Assembly (NCBI GenBank): GCA_965214125.1
Contig: CBDCBA010000024.1
Location: 558,001 to 622,000 of the forward strand
Length of the DNA stretch: 64,000 bases
Direction: 5' to 3'
Origin: CBDCBA01 sp965214125
GTDB taxonomy: Bacteria > Planctomycetota > Phycisphaerae > Tepidisphaerales > Tepidisphaeraceae
In this document: in pieces, positions 35,173 through 43,350 of the stretch
How positions within the stretch are numbered: position 1 is the stretch's first letter
Layout of the letters: the number at the start of each line of letters is the position of its first letter
Notes under the pieces: model-generated
What the model was told of the DNA's origin: nothing
The model's database searches: none
What the model saw: only the letters and a program-made list of their open reading frames with translations
Position numbers and translations under genes: made by a program

Positions 35173-35192
35173 CCGTTCGAAACGGAGGCGGG

Positions 35193-36923
35193 TCAATACT
35201 CGCGGCGTTGGCGGGCGGTGGGGATGTTGAGGAGCTTGCGGTACTTCGCGACGGTGCGGCGTGCAAGTTCGATGCCCTGCTCGGCGAGCTGTTCGACGAG
35301 CTCGTCGTCGTTGAGGGGCTTGGCCTTGTCCTCGTTTTCGACGATTTTGCGGAGCTTCTCCTTGACCGCGTCCCAGCTCATCTCCTGGCCGTCCTCGTTG
35401 GTGGTGCCGCCGGAGAAGAAGCGGCGCAGCGGGAAGACGCCGCGCGGCGTGTCGATCCATTTCTCGCTGACGGCCCGGCTGACGGTCGCGACGTGGATGC
35501 CCAGTTCCTCGGCCACGCCGACCATCGGCAGCGGCTTGAGGTGTTCCGGGCCTTTGTCGAAGAAGTCGCGCTGGTGCTCGACGACTTTGCGGATGACGCG
35601 CTCGATTGTGCCGCGGCGCTGCTCGATGCTCTCGATGAGCCAGCGGGCGTTGCGGACGTTGTTGCCAAGAAACTCGCGCAGTTCCTTGCGCTTCGTCTTG
35701 TCGATGGGCGCCCTTGCGGCGAGGGCGGCGTTTCCCGTGCCGTTGGTGTGGACGGGGTCGAACCCGTCCGCGTCGGCGACGGTGTCCTCGTCGTCGGTTG
35801 CGTCACTCGCGACGCCGCTGTACTCCTGGCCGCTCGCCGACCGTCGGCCGCTGCTGGCCTTGAGCAGCTTGCGGTACAGCGCCCGGATTTGCAGGTCCGG
35901 CGCCGGGTCGCGGGCCATCGTCACGTCGTACTCGTGCGTGTCCTCGTTGAAGCGGATCGTCGCGTCGGGCGTGATCGGCGGGGCCTCGTCGGGAGCGACA
36001 AGCTTGCCCGGATGCGGGTGCAGCCGCCCCAGCCGGCGGACGGCGGCCTTGATCTGGTCGATGTCGCGCCCGGTCCGCTTGGCGATCTGCGGGTAGCGGT
36101 TCTGCTCCAAATCCTTCAAATGCTTTGTGATGAGCAGGCGCTCGAGCTCGAAGTCGTGGCCCTCGGCCAATTCCTCGTCGCGCTCGACCGAGTCGAGCTG
36201 AAGCAAGAGGCAGTCCTGTAAGTCCCTCGCCCCCACGCCCGCGGGCTCAAGGTGGCGGCGTAGCAACTCGAGGGCGGCGGCGAACGCCTCGACCGTGGGC
36301 ACGTCCGCCCCGCGGCCGCGGTGGGCGATCTCCTCGCGCACCTCCCCAATCGGCTGCGGCAGGTAGCCGCGGTCGTCGAGATAGCCGATCAGCATCCGGC
36401 CGGCGCGGCAGACCTCCTCCGCACTGGCGGCCTCGCCCGCGTCGCAGACGTCGAGCAGGTCCCACTGTTCGAGCAGGTGCTCGTCGAGGCTCGCCCCCCG
36501 CGCCGCGGTGTTGGCCATCGCGTCGAGCTTGGCGTCGCGCTCGCCGGCGTAGGAGCTTTGGCGTGGGCCGCTCTGCTCCTCGTAGCCACCCCGCTCGTAG
36601 GCGGGGCTGAACTCCTCGTTCTCCAGGTAGTCGCTGATGCGGTCGAGCCGCTCGAAGTCCTCGGCCGTCGCGCCGTCGCCGTCGACGTCGAGCTCGCGGT
36701 TCTCGGCCCGCACGTCGGCGTCGTGATCGGGCAGGTCCTCGCGGTCGGCGCGAAGCTCTTTGACCTCCAGCACCGGGTTTTGTTCCAACTCCTGCTCGAT
36801 GCGTTCCTCCAGGGCCGTCAATGGCATCTGGAGGATCTCCATCGACTGGATCATCCGCGGCGTCAGGAGCTGGCGCTGCTCCATGCGGAGGCCGGCGGAT
36901 TGGGTCAGTTGCATGCCGCTCAT
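35193..36923 (-). CDS. rpoN: RNA polymerase sigma-54 factor
   Basis: A 576-residue protein with all three regions of sigma-54. Region I is Gln/Leu-rich at the N-terminus (LRMEQRQLLTPRMIQSMEIL, about 12-31), where activators act. An acidic region II follows. The C-terminal DNA-binding part has a helix-turn-helix (LGIHVATVSRAVSEKW, about 468-483) and the RpoN box ARRTVAKYRKLL at about 554, which reads the -24 promoter element. A longer linker of about 45 acidic or Ser-rich residues lies near 350-395. Sigma-54 requires AAA+ activators, none of which is in this window. Usual length is about 480, so this is a long version. Confidence 0.95.
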   Translation of the reverse strand: MSGMQLTQSAGLRMEQRQLLTPRMIQSMEILQMPLTALEERIEQELEQNPVLEVKELRADREDLPDHDADVRAENRELDVDGDGATAEDFERLDRISDYLENEEFSPAYERGGYEEQSGPRQSSYAGERDAKLDAMANTAARGASLDEHLLEQWDLLDVCDAGEAASAEEVCRAGRMLIGYLDDRGYLPQPIGEVREEIAHRGRGADVPTVEAFAAALELLRRHLEPAGVGARDLQDCLLLQLDSVERDEELAEGHDFELERLLITKHLKDLEQNRYPQIAKRTGRDIDQIKAAVRRLGRLHPHPGKLVAPDEAPPITPDATIRFNEDTHEYDVTMARDPAPDLQIRALYRKLLKASSGRRSASGQEYSGVASDATDDEDTVADADGFDPVHTNGTGNAALAARAPIDKTKRKELREFLGNNVRNARWLIESIEQRRGTIERVIRKVVEHQRDFFDKGPEHLKPLPMVGVAEELGIHVATVSRAVSEKWIDTPRGVFPLRRFFSGGTTNEDGQEMSWDAVKEKLRKIVENEDKAKPLNDDELVEQLAEQGIELARRTVAKYRKLLNIPTARQRREY

Positions 36924-37261
36924 AGGGCGTCTTCCGGAGCTGGGTCGTCCCCGCCGCGCGACGATCGGCGGCGGGTTGAGTTGGCCGTAAGCCGGTGCCT
37001 ACCGCGGATCGACCACCACATGGGCCATCCGTTCGGGCCGGGCACGAGGTTTGCTGGCCGCAATCTAGCACCTTGCCGACTCGTGAGCCTCGCCAAAAAT
37101 CGGCGGCGCCGGATGTAAGGCCACGCCGCCGTCGGCTGGGACGAATCGCCAGTCCACACGGTCCCGGCCGCAGCCATGATCGCACGTTTGCCAACGGGCA
37201 ACCGGGTTCATCGTTGGGCCAACTCTCCTCACCGCTTCCACCGTCCTATCCTGTCCGCGTT
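36924..37261. other. Gene-free divergent promoter region
   Basis: About 340 bp between the divergent rpoN and ferredoxin genes. No protein-like frame and no palindrome of the REP type is seen. It probably holds the promoters of both genes. No clear -35/-10 or -24/-12 pair stands out by eye. Confidence 0.4.
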
Positions 37262-37528
37262 ATGGCCCACGTCATCGCCCAGCCCTGCATCGGTACGAAG
37301 GACACAAGTTGCGTCGAGGTCTGCCCCGTCGACTGCATCCACCCGATGGACGACGCCGACGACTTCGCAACGGCCGAGCAGCTCTTCATCGATCCCGACG
37401 TCTGCATCGACTGCGGCCTGTGTGTTGACGAGTGCCCGGTGCAGGCGATCTTCGTCCAGGAAGACCTGCCCGCCGAGTGGAGCGACTTTATCGAAAAGAA
37501 CGCGGCGTACTTCCGGGACAAGGACTAG
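37262..37528 (+). CDS. Seven-iron ferredoxin (3Fe-4S/4Fe-4S)
   Basis: An 88-residue ferredoxin from the ATG at 37262. The cluster ligands are visible: Cys9, Cys17 and Cys21-Pro at the N-terminus, with Cys25 four residues on, and Cys48-x2-Cys51-x2-Cys54-x3-Cys58-Pro in the second half. The eight-residue gap between Cys9 and Cys17 is typical of the 7Fe type, where the first site holds a 3Fe-4S cluster. It is a soluble low-potential electron carrier. A hairpin at 37568 ends the transcript before copA. Confidence 0.92.
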   Translation: MAHVIAQPCIGTKDTSCVEVCPVDCIHPMDDADDFATAEQLFIDPDVCIDCGLCVDECPVQAIFVQEDLPAEWSDFIEKNAAYFRDKD

Positions 37529-37567
37529 CGGGCACGCGCAGCGCGTCACGCTATTCGGATGCCAACG

Positions 37568-37588
37568 CCCACGGGCTCTGCCCGTGGG
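37568..37588. terminator. Hairpin between ferredoxin and copA
   Basis: CCCACGGG, loop CTCTG, CCCGTGGG, 40 bp after the ferredoxin stop codon. A related GCTCTGCCCGTGGG string occurs at about 15743, so this may belong to another dispersed family. Confidence 0.6.
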
Positions 37589-37620
37589 TCTTGCACTTGC
37601 GCACGCGCGTACTGTTACCC

Positions 37621-39948
37621 ATGACCCTCGCCCCCCCGCCGGAGTCGAGCACGACTGACAGCCGGGCGTCCACCGCTCGCCTCTCCGTCGAGGGCATGAC
37701 CTGCGCGAGCTGCGTCGCCTTCGTCGATAAGACCGCCCGCAAGGTGGGCGGCTTGAACGATGTGCAAATCGACCTTGCCAACGGCCGGGCGACGCTCGAT
37801 TATGACCCGGAGCAAACCGACCCCGGCGCCGTCGCGGCGGCCATCAGCGCGGTGGGCTTTCCGAGCAAGCTGGCCGAAGGGGACGGCGACCTTTCCCTGC
37901 GCGCCGCCGCCGAGGCCGAGCGGGCCGTCAACCGCCGCGAGCACGCGGCCGTCTGGAAGCGCCGCGCAATCCTGGGCCTTGCTCTTTGGGTGCCGACCGA
38001 AACGCTGCACTGGATCCTGCACTTCGGCGGCCACGAGATGACTGGTGGGGGTGGCCTTTCGTGGATGACGTGGCTGGGCGTGATCGTTTCGACGGTCATC
38101 CTGCTGACGGCCGGCCTGGGCTTCTTCAGGAACGCGTGGATCGCGGCGCGCAACGGCGCGACGGAGATGGACACGCTCATCAGCCTCGGCGGCGGCACCG
38201 CCTACGGCTACAGCACAATCGCCCTCGTCGGCTATCTGCTCGGCTGGTGGGGGACGCTGCCGGCGCTCTACTTCGTGGAGTCGGCGGCCCTCTTCACACT
38301 CATCAGCCTCGGCCACTGGCTCGAGGCGGCGGCACGCGAGCGAACCGGCGACGCGATCCGAGCGCTGCTGGACTTGTCGCCGCCGACCGCGATCAAGATC
38401 ACCGACGCTGGCGAGGTCGAAGTGGCCGCGCCGGAATTGCGCGAAGGCGATCGTATCCGGGTCAAGCCGGCGACGAAGGTTCCGGCCGACGGCGTCGTGG
38501 AGGAAGGCCGCGGCGCCGTCGACGAGGCGATGCTCACCGGCGAGCCGCTGCCGGTCGCCAAGCAGCCGGGCGACGAGGTGATCGGCGGGACGGTCAACAC
38601 CGACGGCAGCCTGATCGTGCGCGTGACCGCCGCCGGCAGCGAGAGCGCGTTGGCGGGCATCGTGCGGATGGTCGAGCAGGCCCAGGCCAGCCGCCCGCCG
38701 GTGCAAAAACTTGCCGACCGCATCGCCGCCATCTTCGTGCCGGCGGTGCTGGGCATCGCGTTGCTGACGGCGGCAAGTTGGCTCATTTACGGCTATGTCC
38801 TCGCCGACTGGCCCGCGGGGCAGACCTGGGCGATGACGGCCAAGGCGACATGCGCCGTGCTCATCATCGCCTGCCCGTGCGCCCTTGGCCTGGCCGTGCC
38901 GGCGGCGATCATGGTCGGCACCGGCCGCGGCGCGAAGCGGGGCATCCTGCTGCGCGACATCGACGCCATCCAGCACGCCGAGCAGATCAGAACGATCGTC
39001 TTCGACAAGACCGGCACGCTGACCACCGGCAAGCCGAGCGTAGTCGGGATCGAGGCGTTTGGCGATATGAGCGAAAATGATCTTATCTGTTTCGCCGCCG
39101 CTGCCGAGGCGATGAGCGAGCACCCCCTCGCCGCAGCCGTCGTTCGATATGCTCAAGGTCGGTCGATTGAACTTCCTCCCGCGAGCGATTTTCAGAACCA
39201 CCCCGGCCTCGGCGTCGAGGCGACGGTGGACGGTCGGCGGCTGACGGTTGGCCATCCGGATCTGCTCCGTAGCAGAGGTCTCCGGCCTCTGCCCGACGCG
39301 CAGAACGACTCGGCCAACGGGCAGAGGCCGGAGGCCTCTGCTACGGCGGTTACCACGCTTGTCGAGGTGGCCGAGGGCGACCGCCTGCTCGGCCGCATCT
39401 ATCTTGCCGACGAGCCCAAGCCCGAGGCGGCGAAGGTGGTCGCGGAGTTGAAGCGAATGGGCCTGTCAGTTACCCTGCTGACCGGCGACCGCCGCGCCAC
39501 CGCCGAGGCCGTCGCCAGGCAGGTGGGCATCGACGCCGCCCACATCCACGCCGACGTCCGCCCCGGCGGCAAGAAGGACGTGATTGACCGCCTGCGAGCG
39601 GAAGGGCCGGTCGCCATGGTCGGCGACGGCGTGAACGACGCGCCCGCCCTCGCCGCGGCCAACCTCGGCATCGCCGTCGGTGGCGGCACCGACGCCGCCA
39701 AGGAGGCCGGCGACCTCGTGCTCGTCGGCGACCGCCTGAGCGACATCCCAGTCGCCCTGCGTCTCAGCGGCGCGACGATGAGCAAGGTCCGCCAGAACCT
39801 GTTCTGGGCCTTCGCCTACAACGTGGTCGCGATCCCGATCGCCGCCCTCGGCCTGCTCAGCCCCATCATCGCCGCCGCCGCGATGGCCCTGAGCGACGTG
39901 ACGGTGCTGGGCAACGCACTGCTGTTGAAGCGGTCGAAGATCGACTGA
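37621..39948 (+). CDS. copA: Copper-exporting P1B-type ATPase with an in-frame REP doublet
   Basis: A 775-residue P1B ATPase. One N-terminal HMA domain has GMTCASC (Cys28, Cys31). About eight membrane helices follow. The transport-site motif is Cys418-Pro-Cys420 (IACPCALGLA). Asp462 in DKTGTLTTGK is phosphorylated, SEHPLAAAVV holds the nucleotide-domain His, and VGDGVNDAPALA is the hinge. It exports Cu(I), or possibly Ag(I), from the cytosol. Residues 550-575, in a loop of the nucleotide-binding domain between GHPDLL and VTTLVEVAEGD, are encoded entirely by a 78-bp REP doublet. The start is the ATG at 37621, just before the HMA domain. No CopZ or CueR gene is adjacent. Confidence 0.93.
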   Translation: MTLAPPPESSTTDSRASTARLSVEGMTCASCVAFVDKTARKVGGLNDVQIDLANGRATLDYDPEQTDPGAVAAAISAVGFPSKLAEGDGDLSLRAAAEAERAVNRREHAAVWKRRAILGLALWVPTETLHWILHFGGHEMTGGGGLSWMTWLGVIVSTVILLTAGLGFFRNAWIAARNGATEMDTLISLGGGTAYGYSTIALVGYLLGWWGTLPALYFVESAALFTLISLGHWLEAAARERTGDAIRALLDLSPPTAIKITDAGEVEVAAPELREGDRIRVKPATKVPADGVVEEGRGAVDEAMLTGEPLPVAKQPGDEVIGGTVNTDGSLIVRVTAAGSESALAGIVRMVEQAQASRPPVQKLADRIAAIFVPAVLGIALLTAASWLIYGYVLADWPAGQTWAMTAKATCAVLIIACPCALGLAVPAAIMVGTGRGAKRGILLRDIDAIQHAEQIRTIVFDKTGTLTTGKPSVVGIEAFGDMSENDLICFAAAAEAMSEHPLAAAVVRYAQGRSIELPPASDFQNHPGLGVEATVDGRRLTVGHPDLLRSRGLRPLPDAQNDSANGQRPEASATAVTTLVEVAEGDRLLGRIYLADEPKPEAAKVVAELKRMGLSVTLLTGDRRATAEAVARQVGIDAAHIHADVRPGGKKDVIDRLRAEGPVAMVGDGVNDAPALAAANLGIAVGGGTDAAKEAGDLVLVGDRLSDIPVALRLSGATMSKVRQNLFWAFAYNVVAIPIAALGLLSPIIAAAAMALSDVTVLGNALLLKRSKID
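39268..39345. repeat. 78-bp REP doublet inserted in frame in copA
   Basis: Two inverted units, each a GTAG head plus the hairpin CAGAGGCC, TCC, GGCCTCTG, separated by a 24-nt spacer; one stem base differs in the left unit. The element occupies exactly codons 550-575 (phase 0). It is read as RSRGLRPLP, a spacer, then GQRPEASAT. Size and spacer length equal those of the intergenic copy at 63432-63509. Confidence 0.92.
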
Positions 39949-39965
39949 GGTGTTACACTGGTCGA

Positions 39966-40211
39966 ATGGTGATCGACGAGTTAAAGGCAGAGATCGAGAA
40001 GCTGGACCCGCGCGCGTTCAGCGAGCTGCGGTTCTGGATGAACACGCACGATGACGACGAGTGGGATCGTCAGATGGAGGAGGATGCCGCGTCGGGCGCT
40101 TTGGATGCTGCGTTTGGCGAGATGGCGGCAAGGGCATCCGAGGATCATCGGCGCGGCCTGACCCGGCCGCTGCCAACGGAGCGAGACACCGACGCCACGG
40201 ACGCGGCTTAG
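39966..40211 (+). CDS. Probable antitoxin of a RelE/ParE-type module
   Basis: An 81-residue acidic protein (MVIDELKAEIEKLDPRAFSE) that lies 3 bp upstream of a RelE-like toxin gene. The N-terminal helix pair and the acidic DDDEWDRQMEEDAASG core resemble small antitoxins paired with this toxin type in planctomycetes and cyanobacteria. No DNA-binding fold is clearly recognisable. The assignment rests mainly on the gene pair. Confidence 0.7.
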   Translation: MVIDELKAEIEKLDPRAFSELRFWMNTHDDDEWDRQMEEDAASGALDAAFGEMAARASEDHRRGLTRPLPTERDTDATDAA

Positions 40212-40214
40212 ATC

Positions 40215-40478
40215 ATGCTGACGCACCGGACGGCTCGCGAGTTCTGGCCGGAGTTCCGCCGACTTCCCCGGGAAGTTCGTCGGGCGGCGATCAAATCGTT
40301 TCGCTTGTTGGAGTCCGACCCGGCACACCGCGGTGCCCAGTTCAAGCCGGTTGGCCGATATTGGTCTGCCCGCGCGAGCCGTGGCTACCGAGCCATGGCC
40401 ACGCGGGAGGGCAACCTGGTGATCTGGTTCTGGATCGGGCCGCACGATGAGTACGAGCGCCTGATTGGTCGGCGGTGA
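40215..40478 (+). CDS. RelE/ParE-like toxin
   Basis: An 87-residue basic protein. The sequence runs from a helical N-terminus (FWPEFRRLPREVRRAAIKSF) through a strand region (YWSARASRGYRAMATREGN) to LVIWFWIGPHDEYERLIG. This is the fold order of the ParE/RelE superfamily, and the IGxHxEY-type end is typical of this toxin group. RelE-type toxins cut mRNA at the ribosome; ParE-type toxins poison gyrase, and which applies here is unclear. It is preceded by its likely antitoxin. Confidence 0.8.
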   Translation: MLTHRTAREFWPEFRRLPREVRRAAIKSFRLLESDPAHRGAQFKPVGRYWSARASRGYRAMATREGNLVIWFWIGPHDEYERLIGRR

Positions 40479-40520
40479 CTGTGGCTTCGGCCGTGTCGCC
40501 GCCCCGTACACTTCCCGGCC

Positions 40521-43304
40521 GTGGCGGACGCCGTCGAACATGCCGAATCCATCGCCGCCCTGCTCGCCCCCGGCGGGAAGGCCGCGGTGCGCCTCGGCGA
40601 TGCTTTCGAGCCGCGGCCGCAGCAGGTTGAGATGGCGGCGGCCGTTGAGAACGCTTTCAAAACCGGCCGCCACCTGATCGCCGAAGCCGGCACCGGCGTG
40701 GGCAAGAGCTTCGCCTACCTCCTGCCCGCCATCGACGCGGCCGTGCAACGCAAGAAGCGTGTGGTCGTCTCGACGCACACGATCAGCCTTCAGGAGCAGA
40801 TCATCGACAAGGACGTGCCCCTGCTGCGCGCGGCCTACGGCGACGAGTTCTCCGCCGTGCTCGTCAAGGGCCGCGGCAACTACCTGTGCCTGCGCCGCCT
40901 CGACGCGGCCAGCCGGCGGCAGGCGCAGCTTTTCGAACCAGGGCCGGAACTGCAAAGCCTCTTCGCCATCGAGGAGTGGGCCAGCACCACGACCGACGGC
41001 GACGTCGGCAGCCTGCCGGTCGTGCCGGACCATCGCGTGTGGGACAAGGTCCGCGCCGAGGCGGGCAACTGCATGGGCAAGCGCTGCGGCTTCTACAAGG
41101 CCTGCCACTGGCAGGCGGCGAAGCGCCGGATGCAAACGGGCAATCTGCTCGTCGTCAACCACGCGCTCTTCTTCAGCGACCTCGCCTTGCGCTTGGCGGG
41201 CGTGCAGTATTTGCCCAAGTACGACCACGTCGTCTTCGACGAGGCCCACACGCTAGAGGACGCCGCCGCTCAGCACTTTGGCATCCGCGTCGGCGAGGGG
41301 GGCATCCGCGCGACACTGCGGGCGCTGTTCGACACCAAGCGCACCAAGGGGTTCCTCACGAACCTTGCGCGCGGCGGGGCGAAGGCCGAGAAGGTGGACG
41401 AGCTCATCGAGCGTGTCGCCGAGGCGCAGGGGGCGTGCGAGGGGTTCTTCGAGCGCTGCCTGAGCTGGCGCGACCGTCACGCGAATGCCAACGGCCGCGT
41501 ACGTCAGGCGAACGTGGTGGAAAACGATCTCTCGCCGCGCCTTGCGGAGATCGCCAAGCGCCTCGCCGACATCGCCGCTGACTTTGACGCCGACAAGGAC
41601 GACGCGGCCTTAGAGAAGAAGCTCGAGACCGCCAGCCAGGCGGAAAAGGTGCGCGTCGCCGGCGAGGGAATCGCCGCGGTGATCGGCCAGACGATGCCCG
41701 ACGCCGTCTACTGGATGGACGCGACGGGACGAACGCCCCGCCGCTGCACGCTGCGGGCCAGCCCGATCGACGTCGGCGTCGGGTTAAAGCTGGCGCTGTG
41801 GGACAAGACCGGCGGCTGCGTCCTGACGAGCGCGACGCTGAGCACGACGCGAGCACCCGTAGGTGAGCATGCCGCACCACGTCAGGCTTCAGGCCGTAGC
41901 AGAGGCCTCCGGCCTCTGCCCGACTCGGATGGCATCGCCCGAACGCACGGGAGCTACCTGCCCCACTGGACACACGAAAACGGCATCTACGCCGTCACCT
42001 TCCGCCTCGTCGATTCTATGCCGCGCAACTTGACGCGGGCGTTGATGGCCGATCGAGCACAACTGCGGCGGATGACGCGGCGAGCAGAGCCAGCCGGAAC
42101 CGGCCCCGGCCGATTTCGGCGACTGCGCCGACTCAACGCCATGGCGCTCGATCGACTCCTCGATCGCCCACACGGCGAGTGTTGGATGCGGCGGCCAGAC
42201 GTGGCCGACGCCGTTCAGGCGGCGGTGCAGCATTTTGCCGACGAGCGTTACGCACTGCTCGCCTGGTGCGTGATGCCAAACCACGTCCACCTTGTGATCC
42301 GCCCTTTAAGAGAGCACAAGCTCAGCGACATTCTTCACTCGATCAAAGGGTTTGCAGCACAGGCGTTGAACAACATTGTCGGTCGTTCCGGCACCGTCTG
42401 GCACAAGGAGAGCTACGACCATCTGGTACGCGATGAAGCCGACCTTCTTCGGCAAGTTGACTATGCGGCAAACAATGCCGAACGGTCCGGGATCAGAACA
42501 TGGCGATGGTGCGGTCGGAACCAGGCCGCGGTGGTAGCGGCCGTTAACGCTATGAATTCATTGGAAGACGGGCAGAGGCCGGAGGCCTCTGCTACGGCAG
42601 AACAAGATCAAGCCGGCTTCGACTACGTTCGCCAACGCCTTGGTCTTGACGGGGCGGACGCGCGACAGTTCGGGTCGCCGTTCGACTATGCCAATCAGGC
42701 GACGCTCTACATTGAGACTGGCTTGCCCGAGCCGGGCGATCGGCGCTTCGGCGAGCAAGCGGCGGAGCGAATCCTGCACTGGATTAAGCACACCAATGGC
42801 GGCGCATTCGTGCTGTTCACGAGCTACCACGCCCTGATCGATGCCGCCAATCAACTCAAGAATAACCTTGATTCCCTTGGCTTCCCGCTCTTCGTCCAGG
42901 GCCAGCAGGCGCCGCGCAAGGTGCTGCTCGACCGCTTCCGCGCGACCCGGAACGGCGTGCTCTTCGGCACGAGCAGCTTCTGGCAGGGTGTGGACGTGCG
43001 CGGCGACACGCTGCGGAACGTGATCCTCCACAAGCTCCCCTTCGCCGTCCCCGACGAGCCGGTCGTCGAGGCGCGTCTGGAGCGCATCCGCCAGGGCGGC
43101 GGCAATCCGTTTATGGACTACTCGGTGCCCGAGGCGGTCATCAAGCTCAAGCAGGGCTTTGGCCGGCTGATTCGCAGTGCGACGGACAAGGGCATAGTCG
43201 TCCTGCTCGACGGCCGCGTGCTGACGCGCCGCTACGGCAAGGTGTTTCTGGAGTCGCTGCCGGACGTGCCGATCGTGGAAGTCGATCACCGCAGGCAGGA
43301 ATGA
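40521..43304 (+). CDS. DinG-type superfamily 2 helicase gene with an in-frame RAYT transposase insert
   Basis: One open frame of 927 codons from GTG 40521. Helicase parts are Walker A AGTGVGKS (to residue 63), Fe-S cysteines (GNYLCLRR and CMGKRCGFYKACHW), DEAH at 240-243, and motif III TSATLS near 437. From residue 693 on, the second motor domain includes VLFGTSSFWQGVDVRG, DEPVVEARLERI and QGFGRLIRS. These are features of XPD/DinG-like 5'-3' DNA helicases. Residues 459-692 do not belong to the helicase; they are a complete REP-associated transposase flanked by REP units. Without them GFDYVRQRLGL follows motif III closely, as in normal DinG. The whole may be made as a chimera; whether it still unwinds DNA is unknown. 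Confidence 0.88.
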   Translation: MADAVEHAESIAALLAPGGKAAVRLGDAFEPRPQQVEMAAAVENAFKTGRHLIAEAGTGVGKSFAYLLPAIDAAVQRKKRVVVSTHTISLQEQIIDKDVPLLRAAYGDEFSAVLVKGRGNYLCLRRLDAASRRQAQLFEPGPELQSLFAIEEWASTTTDGDVGSLPVVPDHRVWDKVRAEAGNCMGKRCGFYKACHWQAAKRRMQTGNLLVVNHALFFSDLALRLAGVQYLPKYDHVVFDEAHTLEDAAAQHFGIRVGEGGIRATLRALFDTKRTKGFLTNLARGGAKAEKVDELIERVAEAQGACEGFFERCLSWRDRHANANGRVRQANVVENDLSPRLAEIAKRLADIAADFDADKDDAALEKKLETASQAEKVRVAGEGIAAVIGQTMPDAVYWMDATGRTPRRCTLRASPIDVGVGLKLALWDKTGGCVLTSATLSTTRAPVGEHAAPRQASGRSRGLRPLPDSDGIARTHGSYLPHWTHENGIYAVTFRLVDSMPRNLTRALMADRAQLRRMTRRAEPAGTGPGRFRRLRRLNAMALDRLLDRPHGECWMRRPDVADAVQAAVQHFADERYALLAWCVMPNHVHLVIRPLREHKLSDILHSIKGFAAQALNNIVGRSGTVWHKESYDHLVRDEADLLRQVDYAANNAERSGIRTWRWCGRNQAAVVAAVNAMNSLEDGQRPEASATAEQDQAGFDYVRQRLGLDGADARQFGSPFDYANQATLYIETGLPEPGDRRFGEQAAERILHWIKHTNGGAFVLFTSYHALIDAANQLKNNLDSLGFPLFVQGQQAPRKVLLDRFRATRNGVLFGTSSFWQGVDVRGDTLRNVILHKLPFAVPDEPVVEARLERIRQGGGNPFMDYSVPEAVIKLKQGFGRLIRSATDKGIVVLLDGRVLTRRYGKVFLESLPDVPIVEVDHRRQE
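41895..42596 (+). mobile_element. REP-associated tyrosine transposase (RAYT) element inserted in frame in the helicase gene
   Basis: A 702-bp unit starting with CGTAG plus the hairpin CAGAGGCC, TCC, GGCCTCTG and ending with the inverted copy. The interior encodes a Y1/HUH transposase of the RAYT group: SYLPHWTHENGIYAVTFRL at the start, WCVMPNHVHLVI with the HUH pair His588 and His590, WHKESYDHLVRDEADL, and VDYAANNAERSGI, whose Tyr648 is the likely nucleophile (numbering of the host frame). No stop codon interrupts it. No in-frame ATG precedes the conserved start, so it seems translatable only as part of the host protein. The insert begins and ends exactly on codon borders (459-692). Confidence 0.9.
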
Positions 43305-43350
43305 ATCGCGCGCTGCCGCAACTCTGGCGAGCGCGTAGCGTGCGGCTCCC

